A model generated the notes under the pieces. The model was not told the origin of the DNA. It saw only the letters and a program-made list of their open reading frames with translations, and did not search any database. Positions 14,879-23,116 of a stretch of 64,000 nucleotides of DNA are shown in pieces. Position 1 is the stretch's first letter, and each line of letters opens with the position of its first letter. A program made the translations under genes and the position numbers. The stretch spans positions 1 to 64,000 of the forward strand of contig NZ_WHIW01000004.1 in the NCBI RefSeq assembly GCF_009295635.1. The letters are read 5' to 3'. The DNA is from Alkalilimnicola sp. S0819. Lineage in GTDB: Bacteria > Pseudomonadota > Gammaproteobacteria > Nitrococcales > WHIW01.

Positions 14879-15678
14879 GGCGCCACCTGATGTTCGTCTT
14901 CGCCCGCCTGCTCGGGCAGCAATTCATGCAGCAGCCGCCGGTAGGCCTGGCTGCCCCGGCTCCAAGGGTGGGAGACGGTCAGCGGCCGGCCGCTGCGGCT
15001 GGCCTCCCGAAACTGGGTGTCCACCGGGATCGTGTCGTTCCACAGGTGCTCGGGGTAACGCTCGCGCAGCTCCCGCAGGGCCTCCACCGAGGCGCGGGTG
15101 CGGCGGTCGAACAGGGTGGGCACGATCCGATAGGGCAGCTCGCTGTGGCGCGAGCGCTGGATCATCGACAGTGTGGTGAGCATGCGCTCCAGGCCCTTGA
15201 GTGCCAGAAACTCGGTCTGGGTGGGAATCAACAACTCCTGGCAGGCGGCGAGCGCGTTGACCATCAGCACGCCCAGCATCGGCGGGCAGTCCAGGAAGGC
15301 GTATTCGTAGCGGTCCGAGAGGCTGCCCAGGGCCTTGCGCAGAATCAGCCCCTTGCCGCTGCGCGTGCCCAGCTGCCGGTCCAGGGTGGCCAGCGCGGTG
15401 GAAGCCGGCAACAGGGAAAGCCCCGGAACGCCGGTATCGCGCAGCAGCATCTGGGCCACTTCCCCTGCGCCGTCGGCGGCGAACAGGTCGTAGATGCTGG
15501 GCTCCACGGTCTCGGGGTCGAAGCCGAAGTAGCTGGTGAGCGAGCCGTGGGGGTCCAGGTCCACCAGCAGCACGCGATGTCGCCGCTGGGCCAGCAGCCC
15601 GGCCAGGCTCACGGCGGTGGTGGTCTTGCCCACACCGCCTTTCTGGTTTGCGACGGTCCAGACTTTCATGGCGTTCAA
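14875..15678 (-). CDS. ParA-type ATPase, ParC-like chemotaxis localisation protein
   Basis: A 267-residue ParA/MinD superfamily ATPase with the deviant Walker [10 protein letters not shown] at residues 13-21, [10 protein letters not shown] and FLDCPPMLG. No ParB or parS is nearby, and both of its ends overlap chemotaxis genes (cheB and the ParP-like gene). A role in placing the chemotaxis array at the cell pole, as for Vibrio ParC, is more likely than plasmid-style partition. Confidence 0.85.
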   Translation of the reverse strand: MNAMKVWTVANQKGGVGKTTTAVSLAGLLAQRRHRVLLVDLDPHGSLTSYFGFDPETVEPSIYDLFAADGAGEVAQMLLRDTGVPGLSLLPASTALATLDRQLGTRSGKGLILRKALGSLSDRYEYAFLDCPPMLGVLMVNALAACQELLIPTQTEFLALKGLERMLTTLSMIQRSRHSELPYRIVPTLFDRRTRASVEALRELRERYPEHLWNDTIPVDTQFREASRSGRPLTVSHPWSRGSQAYRRLLHELLPEQAGEDEHQVAP

Positions 15679-16787
15679 CCGATCTTGGCCAGTTCGCCGC
15701 CGACCTCGGCAAGCGGCAGCACCCGGTCACTCAGGCCGGCCTTGGCCACGGCGCCCGGCATGCCGTAGATCACGCTGCTGGCCTCGTCCTGGGACCACAC
15801 CCGGGAGCCGGTCTGTTTGAGCAGCCGCGCACCCTCGCAGCCATCGGCGCCCATACCCGTGAGCACCACGCCCAGCACCCGACCCGGGCAGGCCTTGGCC
15901 GCCTCGGCGAAGGCGATGTCCACGCTGGGCTTGTAGAACTGCTCGGGACCGGCTTCGAACAGGCGCACATTGAGCTTGTCGCCAAAACCTTTCAGGCCCA
16001 TCTGCAGGCCACCCGGGGCGAGCAGCGCGGTGCCCGGCCGCAGGGCGTCGCCGTCAGCGGCCTCGCGCACCTTGATGGCGCACAGATCGTTGAGCCGCTC
16101 GGCGAAGGCCTTGGTGAAGCTGGCCGGCATGTGCTGGATCAGCAGAATCGGCAGGGGGTAGGTGGCGGGCAGCTTGCTGAGCACCTGCTGCAGGGCCACC
16201 GGGCCGCCGGTGGAGGCGCCGATGACCAGCAGCCGCACCTGACCGGGGCGGATGCGAGACGCCGCGGAAGTCGCGAGCGGGCTGGGTGCGAAGGCCGCCG
16301 GGGCCGGCCGGCGCGCCACGGGGGCGGGCTCCGGGATACCCGGGCGTGGGCCGCGCGCCGAGAGCGGCGCCGGGCGCGATCGCGGAATCCCCCCCGCGCC
16401 CAGCCCCTTGACCCGGTCCTGCAGCAGGCGCTTGACCTGTTCGGTGTCGGCGGAAATATCGGCAAAGCGCTTGGGCAGGAAATCCGCCGCGCCCGCATCC
16501 AGCGCGTCCAGGGTGGACTGGGCCCCGTCGTAGGTGAGCGAGGAGAACATCAGAATCGCCGTGGGCCGAACGCGCATGATCTCGCGCACCGCGCTGATGC
16601 CGTCCATCTCCGGCATCTCGATGTCCATGGTGATCACATCCGGGCGCAGCGCCTGAGCCTGCCGCACGGCCTCGCGGCCGTTGGCCGCCTCCCCCACCAC
16701 CTCGAGGGCGGGGTCGGCCTGCAACATGTCGCGGATGCGCCGGCGGAAAAAGCCGGAATCATCCACCACCAGGACCCGTATGCTCAC
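15675..16787 (-). CDS. cheB: Chemotaxis methylesterase CheB
   Basis: Removes methyl groups (and deamidates Gln) on chemoreceptors. The receiver domain has DD at 9-10 and phosphoacceptor Asp55 ([10 protein letters not shown]), then a linker rich in Arg/Pro (about 135-175). The esterase domain holds the triad: Ser in IGASTGGP, His in IQHMPASFT and Asp in GMGADG. The start is GTG ([11 protein letters not shown]). At 370 residues it is a normal CheB. No cheR is in the window. Confidence 0.96.
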   Translation of the reverse strand: MSIRVLVVDDSGFFRRRIRDMLQADPALEVVGEAANGREAVRQAQALRPDVITMDIEMPEMDGISAVREIMRVRPTAILMFSSLTYDGAQSTLDALDAGAADFLPKRFADISADTEQVKRLLQDRVKGLGAGGIPRSRPAPLSARGPRPGIPEPAPVARRPAPAAFAPSPLATSAASRIRPGQVRLLVIGASTGGPVALQQVLSKLPATYPLPILLIQHMPASFTKAFAERLNDLCAIKVREAADGDALRPGTALLAPGGLQMGLKGFGDKLNVRLFEAGPEQFYKPSVDIAFAEAAKACPGRVLGVVLTGMGADGCEGARLLKQTGSRVWSQDEASSVIYGMPGAVAKAGLSDRVLPLAEVGGELAKIG

Positions 16788-16817
16788 CGCTTGTTAACCT
16801 CCAGTACTGGCCCGCGC

Positions 16818-18944
16818 TTACATGCGCGTGCCGTAGGCCTTGATGAGGCTGGGAATGTCCACGATCAGGGCAATCCGGCCATCGCCGGTGATGGTGGAGC
16901 CGGCCAGGCCCGGCAGACCGTGCAGCATGGCGCCCAGCGGTTTGATCACCACCTCTTCCAGGCCGATGACCTCGTCCACCACGAAGCCCACCGCCTGGTT
17001 GCCCATGACCACGGTGACCACCTGGCGCTCATCGCCCAATTCCTGCTCGTCGTGCTCGCGCACCACCGGGTCGCCCTGGTGGCCCAGCCAGCGCTCCAGG
17101 AAGAACAGCGGCATGGCCTTGCGGCGCACCATCACCACCAGGCGCCCGTCCACCACGTTGGTGCGGTTCTCCTGCAGTTCGAAGATCTCCCGCACCACCG
17201 ACATGGGCAGGGCGAACTTGCGGTCCTGCACCTTGACCATGAGGGTGGGCAGGATGGCGAGCGTCAGCGGCACCTTGATGCGGAAAGTGGTGCCCCGGCC
17301 CAGCTCCGAATCGATGTCGATGGTGCCGTTGAGCTGCGAGATGCGCGTCTTCACCACGTCCATGCCCACACCGCGCCCGGAGATGTCGGAGATCTCGGCC
17401 TTGGTGGAGAAACCGGGCAGGAAGATCAGGTTGTAGCAGTCGTGCTCGTCCAGGCGGTTGGCGGATTCCTGATCCATCAGGCCCTTCTCCACCACCTTGC
17501 GCCGGAGCATTTCCGCATCCATGCCCTTGCCGTCGTCGCTGATGATCAACAGGATGTGATCACCCTCCTGCTCGGCGGAGAGCAGCACCTTGCCGACCCG
17601 GGACTTGCCGGTCATCTCGCGGTCCGCGGGCTCCTCGATGCCGTGGTCCACGGAGTTGCGCACCAGATGGATGAGCGGGTCGGCCAGGGCCTCGACCAGG
17701 TTCTTGTCCAGGTCGGTGTCCTCGCCGCGCATCTCCAGGTCGATGTGCTTGCCCATGTTGCGGGCCAGATCGCGGATCAGGCGCGGGAAGCGGCCGAAGA
17801 CCTTCTTGATCGGTTGCATGCGGGTCTTCATGACCGCGCTCTGCAGGTCGGCGGTGACCAGTTCCAGGTCCCCCACCGCGGCGCCCAGGTGCTCGTCGGC
17901 GAGTTGGCCGCGCAGGGTCGACAGGCGGTTGCGCACCAGCACCAGCTCGCCCACCAGGTTCATGATGTCGTCGAGCTTGGCGGTATCCACCCGCACGGTG
18001 GTGTCGCCCTTGGGGCCGGCCTTGCGCTGCTCGGCTTCGGCGGGCGCCGCGTCGGGCTTCGCCGGCGACTGCGCCTTGGCCACGGGCGCCGTCGATCCGG
18101 CCGCCGGCGGCTGGGACGGCGCCTGGTCGGCGGCCTGGCCCGCGCTCTTGCCCTGGCTACCGGCGGCCGGCGCCTTGGGCTCGGGGGCCTTGCCCTTGCC
18201 GTGCAGGTCATCGAGCAGGGCTTCGAATTCGTCGTCGGTGATTTCGTCCGAAGAGCCGCTCGCCGCGGGCTTTTCCGGCGTTTTCGGCGGCGCCGCCGCG
18301 CCCTTGGGGCCGCCCGGGCCGTGCAATTCGTCCAGCAGCGCCTCGAACTCTTCTTCGCTGATCTCGTCGGCCGAGCCCTTGGCCGCCGGCTTGTCGGCGG
18401 GCGGAGGCGGCTCGACGGGCTTGGCCGCCCCGGCCTTTTCCGCTTCCAGCGCGTCCAGCAGCGCCTCGAATTCCTGGTCGCTGATATCATCGCCGCCGCC
18501 CTGGGCGGGGGGCGTATCCGCAGGCAGCGCCTCGGCGGCGGGCGGCGCCTCGGCGTCGGGCACGTTCAGCCGATCCAGCATCGCCAGCAGTTCCGGCGAG
18601 GCCGGCTGCGGGTCGCCGCCGTTCTCGATGGTGCCGAATTGCTCGATGACCACATCCAGCGCCTTGAGCACCGTGTCCATCAGGTCGGCGGTAACGGCCT
18701 TCTCACCGCTGCGCAGCAGATTGAACAGGTCCTCGGTGCGATGGCACACCTCCACCAGCGGGTCCAGCGCGAGAAAACCCGCGCCGCCCTTGATGGTGTG
18801 AAACCCGCGGAAGACGGCGTTCAGCAAATCCTTGTCCTGGGGCCGCTGTTCCAGCTCGACGAGCTGCTCCCCCAGGGCGTCGAGGATTTCCCGGGATTCG
18901 ACCAGAAAGTCCTGAACAATATCGTCTTCGATGTCGATGGCCAT
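16818..18944 (-). CDS. cheA: Chemotaxis histidine kinase CheA
   Basis: 708 residues. The Hpt domain carries phosphorylatable His49 in FHTIKGGAGF. The linker (about 148-260) contains three copies of an IS/T-D/E-x-EFEALLDxL motif. Dimerisation begins near VRVDTAKLDDIMNLVGELV, and ATPase boxes include LVRNSVDHGIE and DISGRGVGMDVV. A C-terminal CheW-like domain closes the protein. A second P2-type CheY-binding domain is not obvious; the short repeats occupy its place. Located between cheZ and cheB with 10-30 base gaps. Confidence 0.97.
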   Translation of the reverse strand: MAIDIEDDIVQDFLVESREILDALGEQLVELEQRPQDKDLLNAVFRGFHTIKGGAGFLALDPLVEVCHRTEDLFNLLRSGEKAVTADLMDTVLKALDVVIEQFGTIENGGDPQPASPELLAMLDRLNVPDAEAPPAAEALPADTPPAQGGGDDISDQEFEALLDALEAEKAGAAKPVEPPPPADKPAAKGSADEISEEEFEALLDELHGPGGPKGAAAPPKTPEKPAASGSSDEITDDEFEALLDDLHGKGKAPEPKAPAAGSQGKSAGQAADQAPSQPPAAGSTAPVAKAQSPAKPDAAPAEAEQRKAGPKGDTTVRVDTAKLDDIMNLVGELVLVRNRLSTLRGQLADEHLGAAVGDLELVTADLQSAVMKTRMQPIKKVFGRFPRLIRDLARNMGKHIDLEMRGEDTDLDKNLVEALADPLIHLVRNSVDHGIEEPADREMTGKSRVGKVLLSAEQEGDHILLIISDDGKGMDAEMLRRKVVEKGLMDQESANRLDEHDCYNLIFLPGFSTKAEISDISGRGVGMDVVKTRISQLNGTIDIDSELGRGTTFRIKVPLTLAILPTLMVKVQDRKFALPMSVVREIFELQENRTNVVDGRLVVMVRRKAMPLFFLERWLGHQGDPVVREHDEQELGDERQVVTVVMGNQAVGFVVDEVIGLEEVVIKPLGAMLHGLPGLAGSTITGDGRIALIVDIPSLIKAYGTRM

Positions 18945-18954
18945 GCGCGAACCT

Positions 18955-19725
18955 CTAGAAGCCTAGACTGGACAACAGATCGTCCACCTCGTCCTGACCC
19001 TGGACGACGCCCACATCGTCCTTGCCGGGAATGGCGGGACCCTCCGCCTTGATTCTGTCTTCTTGGGTATCGGCAGCTTTCGGCTTTTCACTAGCCCCTG
19101 CCCTCTCCGGCTTGCCCGCAAGCGCGACCAGTTGCACCAGCTTGCTTTCCATTTCCTGCACCAGGTTGATCACCCGGCGGATGATCTGGCCGGTGAGATC
19201 CTGGTAATCCTGGGCCATCAGGGCCTCGGTGAGGCTGCTGTTGAGCGCGCCGCTCTTGGCGTCGACAAAGCCCAGATACTCTTCCAGCTCCCGGCTGAGC
19301 TCCCGGAACTCGTCCACCGAGAGCTCTCGGCGGCGAAAGCGACTCCACTGCTCGTTGAGCTCCCGGGACTTGCCGGAGATCTCGTCCACCAGCGGCATGC
19401 TCTCCTCGATGGCGGTGAGCGTGCGGTGCGCCGCCTGATCGGTCATGGTGATGACGTGGTTGAGCCGGTCGCGGGCGTCGGGGATCTCGCTGGAGACCAT
19501 GCTGGAAAGCCGGGTGTCCTCACGAAAGGACTTGATGGACTCGTGCAGCTCGCGAGTGAGCATGCCGAGTTCCTTGTAGAGCTCGGTCTCGCGCAGCTGC
19601 GTGAGCTCATCGACGATGCCTTCGGCGTCCTTCATCTCGCCTGCCTCCAGGGCAGCGATGAGACCGCGGGCAAGTTCCAGGTATTCCCGGTTGGGGAAGA
19701 CCTCCAGGGGCTTCTTGTCGGCCAT
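18955..19725 (-). CDS. cheZ: Chemotaxis phosphatase CheZ
   Basis: Dephosphorylates CheY-P. 256 residues, mostly long helices. The active-site segment ALMAQDYQDLTGQIIRRV contains the conserved Asp and Gln. The last residues, EVDDLLSSLGF, are the CheY-docking tail. It starts 3 bases after cheY ends. CheZ is characteristic of beta- and gammaproteobacteria, consistent with the inferred host. Confidence 0.96.
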   Translation of the reverse strand: MADKKPLEVFPNREYLELARGLIAALEAGEMKDAEGIVDELTQLRETELYKELGMLTRELHESIKSFREDTRLSSMVSSEIPDARDRLNHVITMTDQAAHRTLTAIEESMPLVDEISGKSRELNEQWSRFRRRELSVDEFRELSRELEEYLGFVDAKSGALNSSLTEALMAQDYQDLTGQIIRRVINLVQEMESKLVQLVALAGKPERAGASEKPKAADTQEDRIKAEGPAIPGKDDVGVVQGQDEVDDLLSSLGF

Positions 19726-19728
19726 GAC

Positions 19729-20121
19729 TCAGCCCTCCAGGCGTTCGAAGATCTTGTCGATCTTCTCTTTCAGGGTGGCCGCGGTGAAGGGCTTGACGAT
19801 GTAGCCGTTCACCCCCGCCTGGGCCGCTTCGATGATCTGCTCGCGCTTGGCCTCGGCCGTGACCATCAGAATGGGCAGGCTTTGCAGATCCGGGTCGGCG
19901 CGGACTTCCTTCAACAACTGGATACCGGTCATGCCCGGCATGTTCCAGTCGGTGACCAGAAAATCGAAACCGCCCTTTTTCAGGATGGGCAAGGCCGTAT
20001 TGCCGTCATCCGCTTCGGCGGTGTTGGTAAAGCCCAGATCCCGCAGCAGGTTCTTGATGATCCGACGCATCGTGGAAAAGTCATCCACAATGAGGATCTT
20101 CATGTTCTTGTCCAATGGCAC
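19729..20121 (-). CDS. cheY: Chemotaxis response regulator CheY
   Basis: Single receiver domain of 130 residues with DD at 13-14, phosphoacceptor Asp58 (VTDWNMPGM), Thr in MVTAEA and Lys in YIVKPF. The start is GTG at 20121, supported by GAGGGG seven bases upstream; an internal ATG at 20103 lacks one. It follows fliA by 19 bases, so it may be read both from the upstream flh promoter and, if present, an internal one. Confidence 0.97.
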   Translation of the reverse strand: MPLDKNMKILIVDDFSTMRRIIKNLLRDLGFTNTAEADDGNTALPILKKGGFDFLVTDWNMPGMTGIQLLKEVRADPDLQSLPILMVTAEAKREQIIEAAQAGVNGYIVKPFTAATLKEKIDKIFERLEG

Positions 20122-20140
20122 CGTCTATCCCCTCTTTGAC

Positions 20141-20857
20141 TTACCTGACCCAATCGGCCAGATGCTTGCGCAACTTGAGCATGATGCGTCCGTGTATCTG
20201 GCTGACGCGGGATTCGCTCACCCCGAGCACCGCGCCGATCTCCTTGAGGTTCAACTCCTCATCGTAATACAGAGCCATCACCAGCTGCTCGCGTTCGGGC
20301 AGCTCGGCGATGGCCTCGGTCAGATCCTGGCTGAAGCCGGCTTCCTGCAGCTGCGCGAGCGGCCCCAGGCCCTCGTCGCCGCGCTCTCGGCCCGCGTCCG
20401 AATCTTCGTCGTCTATGCTGAACACCCGGGCGTTGGCCACGTCCTGGAGGATGCGATGGTATTCCTCCAGGCCGATGCCCATGGCTTCGGCCACCTCGGC
20501 ATCCCGCGGCTCGCGCCCCAGCAGATTCTCCAGCTCGTGGATGGCTTCCGCCACACCGCGGCCCTTGCGATGCACCGAGCGCGGCGTCCAGTCCAGACGA
20601 CGGATCTCGTCGAGCATGGCGCCGCGGATGCGTATACCGGCATAGGTCTGGAAGCTCGCCCCCTGGCTGGCATCGTAGTGCCGCGCCGCCTCCAGCAGGC
20701 CGATCATGCCCGCCTGGATCAAGTCCTCCAGCTGCACGCTGGGGGGCAAGCGATTCATCAGGTGGTGGGCGATGCGCTTGACCAGGGGCGCATGGCGCAC
20801 CACCACGTCGTTATCGCCCTGCTGCTCCACCTCGTTGTACATGGCGTGCCCGATCAT
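20141..20857 (-). CDS. fliA: Flagellar sigma factor FliA (sigma28)
   Basis: Sigma70-family factor, 238 residues, directing RNA polymerase to late flagellar promoters such as those I find before fliC and flgK. Region 2 shows VRHAPLVKRIAHHL and DLIQAGMIGLLEAARHYD, and the TPRSVHRK segment contacts the -10. Region 4 ends LNLKEIGAVLGVSESRVSQIHGR. The longer open frame upstream belongs to fleN in another frame. Start ATG at 20857 shares one base with the fleN stop (TGATG). Confidence 0.97.
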   Translation of the reverse strand: MIGHAMYNEVEQQGDNDVVVRHAPLVKRIAHHLMNRLPPSVQLEDLIQAGMIGLLEAARHYDASQGASFQTYAGIRIRGAMLDEIRRLDWTPRSVHRKGRGVAEAIHELENLLGREPRDAEVAEAMGIGLEEYHRILQDVANARVFSIDDEDSDAGRERGDEGLGPLAQLQEAGFSQDLTEAIAELPEREQLVMALYYDEELNLKEIGAVLGVSESRVSQIHGRIMLKLRKHLADWVR

Positions 20858-21720
20858 CAGACTACCTCCCCCATGTCGGCGCTGTACTGGATCAGGCGCT
20901 CCACGAAGAATTCCAGATGCCCCTCGGCGGCCGTGGGCAGGGGCCATTTGTCCACCCGCCGGGCCAGCTCCACGAAGGCGCGCCCGGCGGGGCTGCCGGG
21001 GAAGGTGGCGCTGACGGCTTTCTGACGCTGCACCGCGCGGCGCAGGGCATCGTCCTCGGGCACGGCACCGGCGTAATCCAGCGTCAGGTCCAGGAAGCGG
21101 TTGGTGGCCGCGGCCAGCTTGGCGTGCAGCGCCTGGCCTTCCGCCGGGCTGCGCACCCGGTTGGCCACCACGTGGAAGCGCTCCACCCCATGGTCCTTGC
21201 TCAACACCTTGCACAGGGCATAGGCGTCGGTGATGGACGAGGGCTCGTCGCAGACCACCACCATCACGTCCCGGGCCGCCCGGGCAAAGCTCACCACGCC
21301 GTCGGAGATGCCCGCGGCGGTGTCCACGATCAGGTAGTCCAGGTCGTGATTGAGTTCGCTGAAGGAGCGGATCAGCCCCACATGCTCGGCCGGGTCCAGC
21401 TCGGCCATGCGCTGGGTGCCGGAGGAGGCGGGCACGATCCAGATGCCCTCCGGGCCCTGCAGCAGCACCTCTTCCAGGGTGGCGCTGCCGTCTATCACAT
21501 GGGAGAGGTTGTGCTTGGCCGAAAGCCCCAGCTGCACGTCCACATTGGCCAGCCCCAGGTCGGCGTCGAACAGCATCACCTTTCGGCCCAGACGCGACAG
21601 GGACACGGCCAGGTTGACGGAGACGTTGGTCTTGCCCACGCCGCCCTTGCCGCTGGTCACCGCGATGACCTTGACTGGTTTCGGATTTGCCATGCGTCTC
21701 AATCCCGCCGCCTGATCCAT
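20857..21720 (-). CDS. fleN: Flagellar number regulator FleN (FlhG)
   Basis: MinD/ParA-type ATPase that restrains FleQ and so limits polar flagellum number. The deviant Walker A TSGKGGVGKT lies near residue 20, with VDTAAGISDGVVSFA downstream. I place the start at the ATG at 21720: GAGG lies 8 bases before it, just past the flhF stop. A GTG at 21750 would add ten unconvincing residues. It sits in the canonical flhF-fleN-fliA order. Confidence 0.95.
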   Translation of the reverse strand: MDQAAGLRRMANPKPVKVIAVTSGKGGVGKTNVSVNLAVSLSRLGRKVMLFDADLGLANVDVQLGLSAKHNLSHVIDGSATLEEVLLQGPEGIWIVPASSGTQRMAELDPAEHVGLIRSFSELNHDLDYLIVDTAAGISDGVVSFARAARDVMVVVCDEPSSITDAYALCKVLSKDHGVERFHVVANRVRSPAEGQALHAKLAAATNRFLDLTLDYAGAVPEDDALRRAVQRQKAVSATFPGSPAGRAFVELARRVDKWPLPTAAEGHLEFFVERLIQYSADMGEVV

Positions 21721-21730
21721 GCCGCCGCCC

Positions 21731-23092
21731 TCAGCCCACATGGCCCGCACCGCTGAGAGTGAAGGCCAGCGTCTCTTCGTCGGATTCCTCGCGATAGCGC
21801 TGGACCAGTTCCTGTAATTGTTCGATCAGTCTATCACTGCGTGCCGGCTGCAGGTCCTCCGGCACACGCTGGCCGGTGCCGAGATAGGCCAGCGGCAGCT
21901 GATAGCGCAACACCGCGGTGACGACGCCGCCAAGGCTGGTGGCCTCGTCCAGCTTGGTGACGATGCAGCCCACGGGCTTGACCTTGCGAAAGGCCCGCAC
22001 GGTCTCGGACAAGGCCGCCAGCTGGCTGTTGGCCGAGACCACCAGATACGGGCGCAGGGCCAGCTTGCGATCGGCCAGGGCCTGGAGCTGCTCGTTCAGG
22101 CGCATGTCGCGCTGGCTCATGCCGGCGGTGTCCACCAGCACCAGGCGCTTGCCCTTCAATTCGCCGAGCACCCGCTCCAGCTCCTGGGAGTTGGCGGCGG
22201 TGTGCACCGGCACGCCGAGGATGCGGGCGAAGTTGCGCAGCTGGTCCTGGGCGCCGATGCGGAAGTTGTCGGTGCTCACCAGGGCCACCGCATTGCGGCC
22301 ATGGCGCAGGGCGTAGCGGGCGGCGAGCTTGGCCACGGTGGTGGTCTTGCCCACCCCGGTGGGGCCTACCACGGCGACCATGCCGCCCTGCTCCAGGATA
22401 TCGTCGCCGGTGACCGGCAGATGCTTGGCGATGATGGCCATGGCCTGGGTCCAGGCCCGCGCCGGGTCATCGTACTCGCCCAGCCGGTCGGCCAGCTTGC
22501 GGCAGACATCCGAGCCCAGCCCCAGCTCGTTGAGGCGTTTCAACATTTCCGCGCGCACCGGCTGGCGCTGGCCCTGCTTGCCCCATTCCATGAGGGTCAT
22601 CTGGCTCTCGAACAGGGAGCGCAGGGTCTTCAGCTCATCGCGCATGGCCTGCATGGCCGGATCCTGGCTCCACTCGATGCGGGTAGCCGCCGGACGCGGG
22701 CGCTCGGCGGCGGGCTCGGGCGTGGGCGCCGGTTCCGGGGCCGACTCGGGCTCGGCGGCGGCGAAGGACAAGCCCTCGTCCAGATCGTCGTCTACGCGGA
22801 TGTCGAGTTTCCGGCGCAGGGGACGGGATTCCGGCGCCTGGGCGGCGCTGCGCGCCAGAGTTTCGGCGAAGCTGCGCGGGCTGGGCGTGGCCGGCGCGCT
22901 GGGCGGCGTCTGGCGCTCCTGGCGAGCCAGGGCCTCTTCCACGGCGCGCTCGTCGTAGTCGATGGCCGAGATCACTTCCACGCCGCCATCCACCTTGCGG
23001 CTGGAGAGGATGGCCGCCTGGGGGCCGTGCTCCTCGCGCACCTTGCGTATCGCCTGACGCATATCCTGGGCAAAGATGCGTTTTATTTTCAT
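21731..23092 (-). CDS. flhF: Flagellar SRP-type GTPase FlhF
   Basis: Determines the polar site of flagellum assembly. 453 residues. The N-terminal basic B-domain starts MKIKRIFAQDMRQAIRKV. An Ala/Pro/Glu-rich linker (about 75-160) is followed by an SRP-like NG domain with P-loop GPTGVGKTTTVAKLA, the DTAG box VDTAGMSQRD and TKLDEATSLGG. The C-terminal insert of FlhF-type proteins is present. Its gene follows flhA by 24 bases. Confidence 0.97.
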   Translation of the reverse strand: MKIKRIFAQDMRQAIRKVREEHGPQAAILSSRKVDGGVEVISAIDYDERAVEEALARQERQTPPSAPATPSPRSFAETLARSAAQAPESRPLRRKLDIRVDDDLDEGLSFAAAEPESAPEPAPTPEPAAERPRPAATRIEWSQDPAMQAMRDELKTLRSLFESQMTLMEWGKQGQRQPVRAEMLKRLNELGLGSDVCRKLADRLGEYDDPARAWTQAMAIIAKHLPVTGDDILEQGGMVAVVGPTGVGKTTTVAKLAARYALRHGRNAVALVSTDNFRIGAQDQLRNFARILGVPVHTAANSQELERVLGELKGKRLVLVDTAGMSQRDMRLNEQLQALADRKLALRPYLVVSANSQLAALSETVRAFRKVKPVGCIVTKLDEATSLGGVVTAVLRYQLPLAYLGTGQRVPEDLQPARSDRLIEQLQELVQRYREESDEETLAFTLSGAGHVG

Positions 23093-23116
23093 AACCTTAC
23101 CCTTGTTCCCCTGCTG

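Noticed and set aside
15648-19052. 1134-codon plus-strand open frame opposite cheB/cheA
   Set aside because: A high-GC shadow of real genes: His/Gln/Gly-rich, no domains, exactly antisense to intact chemotaxis genes.
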